Source: an uncultured Pseudomonadota bacterium
Lineage (GTDB): Bacteria > Pseudomonadota > Gammaproteobacteria > Burkholderiales > SG8-41
DNA: 17,049 nt
Direction: 5' to 3'
Assembly (NCBI GenBank): GCA_946885605.1
Contig: CAMPGR010000083.1
Span: 1 to 17,049, forward strand
Part shown: positions 9,721 through 16,339 of the stretch, in pieces
How positions within the stretch are numbered: position 1 is the first letter of the stretch
How the letters are laid out: each line of letters begins with the position of its first letter
The notes under the pieces: generated by a model
What the model saw: only the letters and a program-made list of their open reading frames with translations
What the model was told of the DNA's origin: nothing
Database searches by the model: none
Position numbers and translations under genes: made by a program

Positions 9721-10506
9721 ATGAGCGCAAACGTATCCGTCGCACGCGAAGGCGCCATCGCAACCGTCACGCTGAGCAACCCGGGCAAGCTCAATGCGCT
9801 TACGGTCGCGATGTGGCAGGCGCTCACACGCGCGATGGCGGCGCTCTCGGCTGATGATGCGCTGCGGTGCGTGGTGTTGCGCGGCGCAGGCGAGCAGGCG
9901 TTCGCTGCGGGCGCGGACATCGCGGAGTTCGCAACCGTCCGCGATAACGTCGAGCAGGGCAAGCGCTATCACCGCGAGCTCGTGTACGGCGCGCTCGAGG
10001 CGCTGGACCAATGTCGGCATCCGACGATCGCTATGATCCACGGCCCGTGCGTGGGCGGCGGGCTCGAGATCGCGTGCCAGTGCGACCTTCGCATCGCCGG
10101 TGCGGCGGCGCGCTTCGGCGTGCCGATCAACCGGCTCGGTTTTCCGATCGCGTACGACGAGCTGCGGGCTTTACTCCCCGTCGTCGGTCGTGCCGCGGCG
10201 CTCGAGATCCTGATCGAAGGGCGTGTGTGGAGCGCAGACGAGGCTTACGCGAAAGGACTGCTGAGCCGCGTCGTCCCCGATGCGTCGCTCGAGGCGGAGA
10301 CGCGGGCCGCGGCGCAGCGCATCGCGGAGGGTGCGCCTTTGGTTGCGCGCTGGCACAAGCGGTTCGTGCGGCGGCTCACGCCGCAGCCCGCGCCTCTTAC
10401 CGAGGCGGAGATCGAGGAGAACTTTGCCTACTTCAACACCGAGGACTACCGCATCGGCTACGAAGCCTTCATCAAGAAAAAGAAGCCAAAGTTCGTCGGC
10501 CGTTAA
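9721..10506 (+). CDS. Enoyl-CoA hydratase/isomerase (crotonase) family protein
   Basis: This 261-residue cytoplasmic protein has the crotonase fold. The CoA-binding and oxyanion-hole motif AGADI is at residues 63-67, and the second motif HGPCVGGGLEIACQCDLRIA is at 107-126. Glu116 aligns with catalytic Glu144 of rat mitochondrial enoyl-CoA hydratase. The second catalytic glutamate (Glu164, in the rat motif PEILLG) appears replaced: the equivalent PINRLG has Ile136. Plain hydration is therefore doubtful, and an isomerase, thioesterase or other crotonase-type reaction is possible. It is followed after 48 bp by a CaiB-type CoA-transferase, so the two probably act on the same acid as its CoA ester: the transferase activates it and this enzyme modifies it. 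Neighbouring azlD ends 36 bp upstream. Confidence 0.88.
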   Translation: MSANVSVAREGAIATVTLSNPGKLNALTVAMWQALTRAMAALSADDALRCVVLRGAGEQAFAAGADIAEFATVRDNVEQGKRYHRELVYGALEALDQCRHPTIAMIHGPCVGGGLEIACQCDLRIAGAAARFGVPINRLGFPIAYDELRALLPVVGRAAALEILIEGRVWSADEAYAKGLLSRVVPDASLEAETRAAAQRIAEGAPLVARWHKRFVRRLTPQPAPLTEAEIEENFAYFNTEDYRIGYEAFIKKKKPKFVGR

Positions 10507-10509
10507 ATC

Positions 10510-10539
10510 GGGGTCAAACCCCACATGGGGCCTGACCCC
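10510..10539. repeat. Strong hairpin (imperfect inverted repeat) between crotonase and CoA-transferase genes
   Basis: The left arm GGGGTCAAACCCC (10510-10522) and right arm GGGGCCTGACCCC (10527-10539) pair over 13 bp with two mismatches around a 4-base loop ACAT. No T-run follows, so it is not a classic Rho-independent terminator. It could stabilise or separate the two messages, or be a copy of a short dispersed repeat, since related GGGGTC cores occur at 7529-7560. The Shine-Dalgarno-like AGAGGAAAA for the next gene lies just downstream. Confidence 0.7.
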
Positions 10540-10554
10540 TAAGCAGAGGAAAAC

Positions 10555-11778
10555 ATGGCGGGACCGTTATCGCATATCAGAGTGCTCGATCTCTCGCGCG
10601 TGCTCGCCGCGCCGTGGACCGGTCAGAATCTCGCCGATCTCGGCGCCGAAGTGATCAAGGTCGAGCGCCCCAGGAAGGGGGACGACTCGCGCGCGTTCGG
10701 CCCGCCGTGGCTCAAGGACCCGAAGGGCAAGGATACGACGGAATCCGCGTATTTCCTCGCGGCGAACCGTGGCAAGAAGTCGATCACCGTCAATCTTTCC
10801 GTTGCCGCAGGCCAGGAACTCGTGCGCAAGCTCGCGGCGCAGTGCGACGTGCTGCTGGAGAACTACAAATACGGCGATCTCGCGCGCTACGGGCTCGGTT
10901 ACGACGATCTCAAGGCGCTCAACCCCGGTCTCGTTTACTGTTCGGTCACCGGCTTCGGCCACACTGGCCCGTACCGCGAGCGGCCCGGCTACGACTTCAT
11001 GATCCAGGGCATGGGCGGCCTCATGAGCATCACCGGCGAACGCGACGGTCTGCCGGGCGGCGGCCCGCAGCGGGTGGGCGTGCCGATCGTCGACATCATG
11101 ACGGGCATGTATGCGAGCATCGCGGTGTGCGCCGCCCTCGCGCACCGCGAGCGCACGGGCGCGGGCCAGCATATCGATCTCGCGCTCCTCGACACCCAGG
11201 TTGCCTTTCTCGCCAACCAGGCCATGAACTATCTCGCGAGCGGCGAAGTGCCGGGCCGGCTCGGCAACGCGCACCCCAATATCGTGCCGTACCAGACTTT
11301 CAACACGCGCGACGGCGCCATCATCCTCGCCTGCGGCAACGACAACCTGTTCACCAAGTTCTGCGAGGCGGCGGACTGCAAGCATCTCGCCGCAGACCCG
11401 CGGTTCGAGACGAACGGCAAGCGCGTGGAAAATCGCACGCAACTCGTGCCGCTGCTGAACGATGTGTTTGCCCGGCGCACGACGCACGAATGGGTGGGGG
11501 CGCTGGAAGCTGCCGGAGTCCCGAACGGGCCGATCAACAACATCGAGCAGGTCTTCGAGGAGCCGCAGGTCATCGCGCGCGGCATGAAGATCGAGCTCGA
11601 TCACCCGCTCGCGGGCAAGGTTCCGCTCGTCGCGAGCCCGATCCGCTTTTCCGGCACACCGCTCGAATTCAAGGCGCCGCCGCCTACGCTGGGCGAGCAC
11701 ACCGATGAAATCCTGCGCGGCCTGCTGGGTATGAGCGACGCGGAAATCGCACGGCTCCGCGCGGACGGCGTGGTTTGA
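10555..11778 (+). CDS. CaiB/BaiF family (class III) CoA-transferase
   Basis: This 407-residue cytoplasmic enzyme should move CoA from a donor such as succinyl-CoA to a carboxylic acid. Family features are the N-terminal RVLDLSRVLAAPWTGQNLADLGAEVIKVE block, NRGKKSITVNL near 71-81, VTGFGHTGPY near 131-140, and VGVPIVDIMTGMYA, where Asp180 matches the catalytic aspartate (Asp169 of formyl-CoA transferase) that forms the mixed anhydride. Length is normal for the family. ATG 10555 follows AGAGGAAAA. It is paired with the upstream crotonase-type gene, so they likely form one short acid-activation route. The acid cannot be told; family members use formate/oxalate, carnitine, benzylsuccinate, mesaconate and others. 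Confidence 0.92.
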   Translation: MAGPLSHIRVLDLSRVLAAPWTGQNLADLGAEVIKVERPRKGDDSRAFGPPWLKDPKGKDTTESAYFLAANRGKKSITVNLSVAAGQELVRKLAAQCDVLLENYKYGDLARYGLGYDDLKALNPGLVYCSVTGFGHTGPYRERPGYDFMIQGMGGLMSITGERDGLPGGGPQRVGVPIVDIMTGMYASIAVCAALAHRERTGAGQHIDLALLDTQVAFLANQAMNYLASGEVPGRLGNAHPNIVPYQTFNTRDGAIILACGNDNLFTKFCEAADCKHLAADPRFETNGKRVENRTQLVPLLNDVFARRTTHEWVGALEAAGVPNGPINNIEQVFEEPQVIARGMKIELDHPLAGKVPLVASPIRFSGTPLEFKAPPPTLGEHTDEILRGLLGMSDAEIARLRADGVV

Positions 11779-11784
11779 CTGAGA

Positions 11785-11797
11785 GGCGCTTCGCGCC
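11785..11797. terminator. Short hairpin between convergent genes, possible bidirectional terminator
   Basis: GGCGC (11785-11789) and GCGCC (11793-11797) form a 5-bp perfect stem with loop TTC in the 36-bp gap between the CoA-transferase stop and the TSUP permease stop. No T-run follows on either strand, so support is positional plus the stem only. Confidence 0.3.
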
Positions 11798-11814
11798 ACA
11801 GTTCCTGGCGGGGT

Positions 11815-12618
11815 CTACATAAACCGCAGCAGCATGCTGGTTGCGAGCGCAAAGAGCACCACCGCGAAAATTTTCTTGAGCCGCTTGCCCGGCGTGCGGT
11901 GCGCGAGCCGCGCGCCGACCGGCGCCATCAGCATGCTGGCTGCCGCAATGGCGAGCATTGCCGGCAGATACACGTAGCCGAGACTGTATTGGGGTAACCC
12001 CGTGACGCGGACGCCGGAAGCGACGTAGCCGACGGTGCCAAAGACGGCGAGCGGCCAGCTGATGGCGGCCGCGGTGCCAATCGCTTCGTGGATGCGCACA
12101 TCGCGGCGCACGAGAAAGGCGACGACGAGCGCCGCGCCTCCGGTAGCGGTCAAGCTCGAGATCAATCCAATCGCGCCGGCCGCGAGGAGCGCGCCGCCCA
12201 CGCCGGGCATGGCGCGCGCGCTTTCAGGCTTGCGATCGAGCAGCATCTGCGTGGCGAGATAATAGATGAGCGCGGTGAAAATCACGCTCAGCACGCGAAG
12301 ATCGAGAATGCCCGCGAGCAGCGCGCCTCCGAAGGTGCCCGCAACGATGCCGGGCGCCAGGGTCCGCAGCACGATCCAGTTCACCGCGCCGAGACGATGG
12401 TGGCTGATGGCGCTGGAGGCGGCGGTGAAAACCGTCGTCGCCATCCCCGTCCCCAGTGCAAGGTGGACGACGAGTTCGGAAGGGAAGCCTTTGGCCGCGA
12501 AAATGAACGCGAGCATGGGCACGATCGCCGCGCCGCCACCGATGCCGAGGAGTCCGCTGAAGAAGCCGACGAAGGCGCCGAGCGCGAGAGAGGCCCACCA
12601 CCAGTCGAACATCAGCAC
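11815..12618 (-). CDS. TSUP family sulfite/sulfonate-type permease (TauE/SafE)
   Basis: This 267-residue membrane protein has about eight hydrophobic segments and the internal duplication typical of TSUP. The first half carries VGFFSGLLGIGGGAAIVPML and the second half carries SLTATGGAALVVAFL. TauE/SafE proteins move small anions such as sulfite, sulfoacetate or other organosulfur and organic acids across the inner membrane, often outward. GTG 12618 gives the longest frame; ATG 12612, two codons later, is equally possible and has a GAG at better spacing. The gene is convergent with the CoA-transferase and divergent from the amidohydrolase operon. It stands alone, and no sulfur-metabolism genes are visible around it. 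Confidence 0.88.
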   Translation of the reverse strand: MLMFDWWWASLALGAFVGFFSGLLGIGGGAAIVPMLAFIFAAKGFPSELVVHLALGTGMATTVFTAASSAISHHRLGAVNWIVLRTLAPGIVAGTFGGALLAGILDLRVLSVIFTALIYYLATQMLLDRKPESARAMPGVGGALLAAGAIGLISSLTATGGAALVVAFLVRRDVRIHEAIGTAAAISWPLAVFGTVGYVASGVRVTGLPQYSLGYVYLPAMLAIAAASMLMAPVGARLAHRTPGKRLKKIFAVVLFALATSMLLRFM

Positions 12619-12696
12619 TCGTTGAGCTTCGCTGCGCTTACGGCGATGCGGTGGCGCGCTCGATGATGGGCGCGTGTATCGATCGTTTTCATGTTG

Positions 12697-12737
12697 TGGC
12701 GCCGGCCGGACTATGCGCGATGTGCTTGCTGGCGCCG
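12697..12737. promoter_or_regulatory. Direct repeat of TGGCGCCG in the divergent intergenic region (candidate operator)
   Basis: TGGCGCCG occurs at 12697-12704 and 12730-12737, start to start 33 bp apart, close to three helical turns. Each contains the palindrome GGCGCC, and each is preceded by TTG with a one-base indel. Both sit in the 206-bp gap (12619-12824) between the divergent TSUP and amidohydrolase genes, where a regulator would be expected to bind. In GC-rich DNA this could be chance. The rest of the gap shows no ORF or clear promoter. Confidence 0.25.
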
Positions 12738-12824
12738 ACGGATTGTATTAGCTTTCCGAAGCCGTAGGAAAAATGCCGCCCGCGCAAAGCACCGCAATGG
12801 CCGGCCACAAGCGAATACACGAAC

Positions 12825-14258
12825 ATGGAGGAGCGCTTGGTAGAGAGCACGTCAGCAGCACGAGAAGCCGAGCTGCTGGTCAGGAACATCGACTGGCTGA
12901 TCACGGTGGACCGCGAGCGGCGGGTGATTCGCGATGCGGCAGTCGCCGTCGCAAACGGCAAGTTCGTCGCGGTCGGAAAGACAAACGCGATCGAGCGTGA
13001 CTGGCGCACGAAGCGCGTCGTGGACGGCCGCGGCACGGTCGCAACGCCCGGGCTCATCGACAACCACCTTCATTCATCCTTTCACCTCGCCCGCGGCCTT
13101 GCGGACGAAGCGAACGCGCAGGAGTTTCTCTTCGGGCACATGTACCCCTACGAGGCGGCGATGGACGAGCACGACGTGCGGGTGAGCGTCATGCTGGCCG
13201 CGATGGAGATGCTGCGCCACGGCGTCACCTGCTACATCGAGCCGGGCAACTACTATCCGGATGCGACCGTCGACGCGGTGCTCGGCGCCGGCATGCGCAT
13301 GGTGCTGGCGGTGAGCTGTTTCGATCGCAACAAGGCGGTCACCGGGATCATGCCGCCGCGCATGATCGAGGATACCGCGCGCTGCATCGCCAAGACCGAA
13401 GCGTTGTTCGACAAGTACCCCGGCAGGCACGCGGACCGGCTGACGGTGAGCGCCTCGTTTCGCGGGATGAACAACTCCTCGGATGAATTGATCCTGGCGC
13501 TCAAGCGAATTGCGGTGCGGCATGACGCGATCCTGCAGACGCACGCGTGCTATTCGTATTTCACGCACGATGCGAGCGTGGTGCAGTTCGGCAAGCCGGA
13601 GATCGAGCGCCTGGAGTCGTTGGGCGTGCTGGACGACAAGATGCTGATCCTGCACGGCGGCTGGCTCGAGCCGCAGGAAATCGCGATGCTGGCCCGCCGC
13701 AAGCCCACCATCGTGTGTTGCCCGTCGTCCTCTCTGCACAACGGCTACGGCAACCTGACCATGGGGAATCATCCCGAGCTGATGGCGCTCGGCATCAACG
13801 TGAGCCTGGGGGCCGATCACGCGAGTTCCGGCACCGTGGACCTCGTGCAGGAGATGCGCTACTGCGTGGGCAGTTACAAGGAGCTTCGGCTGAACCCGCG
13901 CGTGATGCCGCCCGAGCAGGCGCTCGAAATGGCGACGATCAACGGCGCGCGCGGGGCGGGAATCGCCGATCGAGTCGGCGCCATCGAAGCCGGGAAGGAG
14001 GCGGACTTCGTGCTCTTCGACGCGACGCTTCCCGAATGGCAGCCGCTTTACAACCCAGTCTCTAATCTCGTGTACAGCGCCACGGGAAACACTGCGAAGC
14101 ATGTCTTCGTGCGGGGCGAGCAGGTGCTGCGCGACGGCCATCTCGTCAAGGTGAGCGAGGCGGAGATCCTGCGCGAGGTGGCCGCGGCGAGCGAGCGCGT
14201 GCGGGGGCGGCTCGACATGAAGAGCATCACCAAGCTCAAGTGGCCGGTGGAGTCGTGA
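12825..14258 (+). CDS. Amidohydrolase family protein (TRZ/ATZ/cytosine deaminase-like)
   Basis: This 477-residue cytoplasmic metallohydrolase has the two-part amidohydrolase layout: a beta-sandwich made from the N-terminus (LLVRNIDWLITVD, residues 18-29) and C-terminus (EAGKEADFVLFDA, near 388-400) around a TIM barrel. Probable metal ligands are His81 and His83 (PGLIDNHLHSS), His240 (LQTHA), His277 (ILHGGWL) and Asp331 (LGADHASS). The HxxE glutamate usual in family deaminases appears replaced (HACY, Tyr243), and the usual CPxSN reads CPSSS, so deamination of a ring is uncertain. ATG 12825 has no upstream Shine-Dalgarno; GGAGGAG at 12827-12833 lies inside the frame, 5 nt before TTG 12837 counting from GGAGG, which may be the true start. 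It leads an operon with two Bug receptors and an isochorismatase-fold gene, and probably acts on the compound those receptors collect. Confidence 0.88.
   Translation: MEERLVESTSAAREAELLVRNIDWLITVDRERRVIRDAAVAVANGKFVAVGKTNAIERDWRTKRVVDGRGTVATPGLIDNHLHSSFHLARGLADEANAQEFLFGHMYPYEAAMDEHDVRVSVMLAAMEMLRHGVTCYIEPGNYYPDATVDAVLGAGMRMVLAVSCFDRNKAVTGIMPPRMIEDTARCIAKTEALFDKYPGRHADRLTVSASFRGMNNSSDELILALKRIAVRHDAILQTHACYSYFTHDASVVQFGKPEIERLESLGVLDDKMLILHGGWLEPQEIAMLARRKPTIVCCPSSSLHNGYGNLTMGNHPELMALGINVSLGADHASSGTVDLVQEMRYCVGSYKELRLNPRVMPPEQALEMATINGARGAGIADRVGAIEAGKEADFVLFDATLPEWQPLYNPVSNLVYSATGNTAKHVFVRGEQVLRDGHLVKVSEAEILREVAAASERVRGRLDMKSITKLKWPVES
12827..12833 (+). promoter_or_regulatory. Shine-Dalgarno inside the nominal amidohydrolase start, favouring TTG 12837
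   Basis: GGAGGAG overlaps the second to third codons after ATG 12825 and is ideally spaced for an in-frame TTG at 12837-12839. The bases upstream of ATG 12825 show no comparable tract. This decides between a 477- and a 473-residue product in favour of the shorter, though nothing functional is lost. Confidence 0.5.
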
Positions 14259-14275
14259 TCGTCATGTAAGCGAAG

Positions 14276-14284
14276 AGGAGGAGG
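14276..14284 (+). promoter_or_regulatory. Shine-Dalgarno fixing the start of the second Bug gene at ATG 14290
   Basis: AGGAGGAGG ends 5 nt before ATG 14290. The longer in-frame GTG at 14284 lies on the last base of this tract and is therefore rejected as the start. Confidence 0.75.
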
Positions 14285-14289
14285 TGGAA

Positions 14290-15258
14290 ATGAAGCGCGT
14301 ATCGAGCAGCACGTTGATAGCGCTCTCCCTGGCGCTGTTCTCGGGTGGCGCCGCGGGACAGGCGTATCCGACCAAAGCGGTTCGGCTCATCGTGTCGTTT
14401 CCACCCGGCGGCGCAACCGATACCTTTTCGCGTACCGCCGCGGCCGAGTTGACGAAGAGCCTGGGTCAGCAGGTCGTCGTGGAAAACCGCCCGGGCGCGG
14501 GCACGACCATCGCCGCCGAATACGTGGCGAAGTCCGCTCCGGACGGCCACACGTTACTCTTCACCGATCTTTCGACGCACACCATCACCCGCTCGCTCTA
14601 TTCCAAGCTGGCGTACGACCCGTTGCGCGACTTCGTCGCCGTTGCCGCCGTCAACGCATCGCCGCTGCTGCTGGTGGCGCACCCCTCGGTCAATGCCAAG
14701 TCGGTTCGGGAACTGATCGCCCTCGCCAGGAAGCATCCCGGGATCACGTGCGGCAATTCCGGCGTCGGCACGGTGACGCACATGACCGCGGAGAAGTTTC
14801 GCCTGCGCGCCGGCATCGAGGTGACCGCGGTCAATTACAAGGGGGGCGCCACGCCGGTGATCGCGCTGCTGGGCGGCGAGATTGCGATGGTGATGGCGAC
14901 GATTCCCGCCAGCATCCAGCACGTGCGCAAGGGCAAGCTCGTCGCGCTCGGGCTTGCGGCCGACAAGCGCTCGCCGTTCCTGCCCGACATTCCAACGCTC
15001 GGAGAAACGGTCAAGGGGGACGTGAGCGGCGCCGTCATCTCCGGCGTGCTGGCGCCAGCCGGCACACCGCGCGCCATCATCGACCGCCTCAACGCCGAGT
15101 TCGCGCGCGCCTCCGAAACGCCCAAGGCGAAGGAGATCTACGTCGAGAATGCCGCCGAGACCTTGACGATGAGCCCCGCGCACGTTCAGCAGGCGATGGA
15201 GCGCGACGTCAAGGCGTGGGCGGAGGTCGTCAAGGCGACAGGCGTGAAAGCGAACTGA
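14290..15258 (+). CDS. Bug/TctC-family periplasmic receptor (first of tandem pair)
   Basis: This 322-residue secreted protein has an N-terminal signal peptide (MKRVSSSTLIALSLALFSGG, cleavage probably near AAGQA) followed by YPTKAVRLIVSFPPGGATD. That block is the family opening with the first ligand-binding loop and its usual aspartate. Further family blocks are VENRPGAGT, APDGHTLLF, the second loop region VGTVTHM, and VNYKGGATPVIALLGGEI. It would bind a small carboxylate or amide-type compound in the periplasm. It lies 31 bp after the amidohydrolase stop, and a second Bug gene follows. The two share only the general family pattern, so they are paralogues of unlike specificity rather than a recent duplication. 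No TctAB partners are present, so the membrane component must lie elsewhere or the receptor serves in sensing. Confidence 0.92.
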   Translation: MKRVSSSTLIALSLALFSGGAAGQAYPTKAVRLIVSFPPGGATDTFSRTAAAELTKSLGQQVVVENRPGAGTTIAAEYVAKSAPDGHTLLFTDLSTHTITRSLYSKLAYDPLRDFVAVAAVNASPLLLVAHPSVNAKSVRELIALARKHPGITCGNSGVGTVTHMTAEKFRLRAGIEVTAVNYKGGATPVIALLGGEIAMVMATIPASIQHVRKGKLVALGLAADKRSPFLPDIPTLGETVKGDVSGAVISGVLAPAGTPRAIIDRLNAEFARASETPKAKEIYVENAAETLTMSPAHVQQAMERDVKAWAEVVKATGVKAN

Positions 15259-15344
15259 TGGTCGATTCCGGCGCCTCGTCCCGGATAGCCAGTCATCAAT
15301 CCGCGGTTACAGCGGACAACCACCTTATGAAGGAGGAGATATGA
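15258..15344 (+). other. 28-codon bridging micro-ORF between the tandem Bug genes
   Basis: An ATG at 15258-15260 overlaps the TGA of the first Bug gene (TGATG). Its frame runs 28 codons through the whole 82-bp gap and stops at TGA 15342-15344, overlapping the ATG of the second Bug gene (ATGA at 15341-15344). The peptide starts MVDSGASS and ends LMKEEI; I recognise no family. It could couple translation of the two receptors. The second Bug gene has its own strong Shine-Dalgarno, so the frame may equally be chance. Confidence 0.2.
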
Positions 15345-16318
15345 AGCGCCTGGGTTCAGTTTTGTTTGCGGCGGCGGCAGCCATTTTGTGCTTCGAAGAT
15401 TCGCGCATGGCGGCGGCACAGTCGTATCCCGCGAAGCCGGTGCGCGTGATCGCGCCGTCCTCGGCAGGCGGCCCGGTGGATGTCATCACGCGGGCTGTGA
15501 TGCAGGGGATGGAGCGCACGCTGGGGCAGTCGATCGTGATCGAAAACCGGGCGGGCGCCGCGGGTCTCATCGGAACCGATTACGTCGTGAAGCAGCCGCC
15601 TGACGGCTATACGCTGCTTTTCGGATTTTCGGGGCCGCTTGCGATCGTGCCCAATCTCAATCCCAACACCCCGTACGATCCGCTTACCGATCTCGTGCCG
15701 ATTGCGCAGGTCGCGACGGCGCCCTACGTGCTGCTGGTGCACCCGAGTGTGCCGGCCAGGAACGTGAAACAGCTCGTCGGGCTCGCCAAGGCGCGCCCCG
15801 GCAAGATGAATTTTTCCTCCGGCGGCAACGGGACCGGAATCCACATGGCAGGCGAGCTTTTCAACGTCGCGGCGGATGTACGCATTCTTCATGTGCCATA
15901 CAAGGGCGCGGCGCCGGCAATGACGGCGCTCATGGCCGGTGAAGTCGACATGATGTTCAACGGCCTGCCCGGTGCGATTGCACACCTTAAGAGCGGCAAG
16001 GTGCGCGTTCTGGCTGTGGGCGGCGCAAAGCGCTCGCCACTTATGCCGGATACGCCGACGATCGCCGAGAGCGGCCTCGACTTCAAGACCGGCGGTTGGT
16101 ATGGGCTCCTTGCGCCGAAAGGCACACCGCGGGCGATCGTCGAGAAAGTGAACGACGCGCTCGTGCGCGCGCTCAATACGCCGGACATGAAGAGACGCCT
16201 CACTCAACTCGCGGTCGAGGGCGCGAGCTCTACACCGGAGGCGTTCGCGAAGCTGATCGCCGAGGAGAAAGCGCTGTGGGCGCGCGTCATCCAGAGGGCC
16301 GGCATCAAGATGAAATGA
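15341..16318 (+). CDS. Bug/TctC-family periplasmic receptor (second of tandem pair)
   Basis: This 325-residue secreted protein starts at ATG 15341 behind a strong Shine-Dalgarno (AGGAGGAG, 15331-15338). The signal peptide is somewhat long: a hydrophobic stretch to about residue 17, then a polar FEDSRMAAAQ before the family opening SYPAKPVRVIAPSSAGGPVD. Cleavage probably falls at MAAAQ-S. Other family blocks are VIENRAGAAGLIGT, PPDGYTLLF, GTGIHMAGELF, VPYKGAAPAMTALMAGEVDMM and a final KALWARVIQRAGIK. The first loop keeps the usual Asp but reads SSAGG rather than PPGG. It is followed 21 bp later by the isochorismatase-fold gene. The ligand is unknown. Confidence 0.92.
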   Translation: MKRLGSVLFAAAAAILCFEDSRMAAAQSYPAKPVRVIAPSSAGGPVDVITRAVMQGMERTLGQSIVIENRAGAAGLIGTDYVVKQPPDGYTLLFGFSGPLAIVPNLNPNTPYDPLTDLVPIAQVATAPYVLLVHPSVPARNVKQLVGLAKARPGKMNFSSGGNGTGIHMAGELFNVAADVRILHVPYKGAAPAMTALMAGEVDMMFNGLPGAIAHLKSGKVRVLAVGGAKRSPLMPDTPTIAESGLDFKTGGWYGLLAPKGTPRAIVEKVNDALVRALNTPDMKRRLTQLAVEGASSTPEAFAKLIAEEKALWARVIQRAGIKMK

Positions 16319-16339
16319 AGAACTGAAGGGAGGAGCGAC

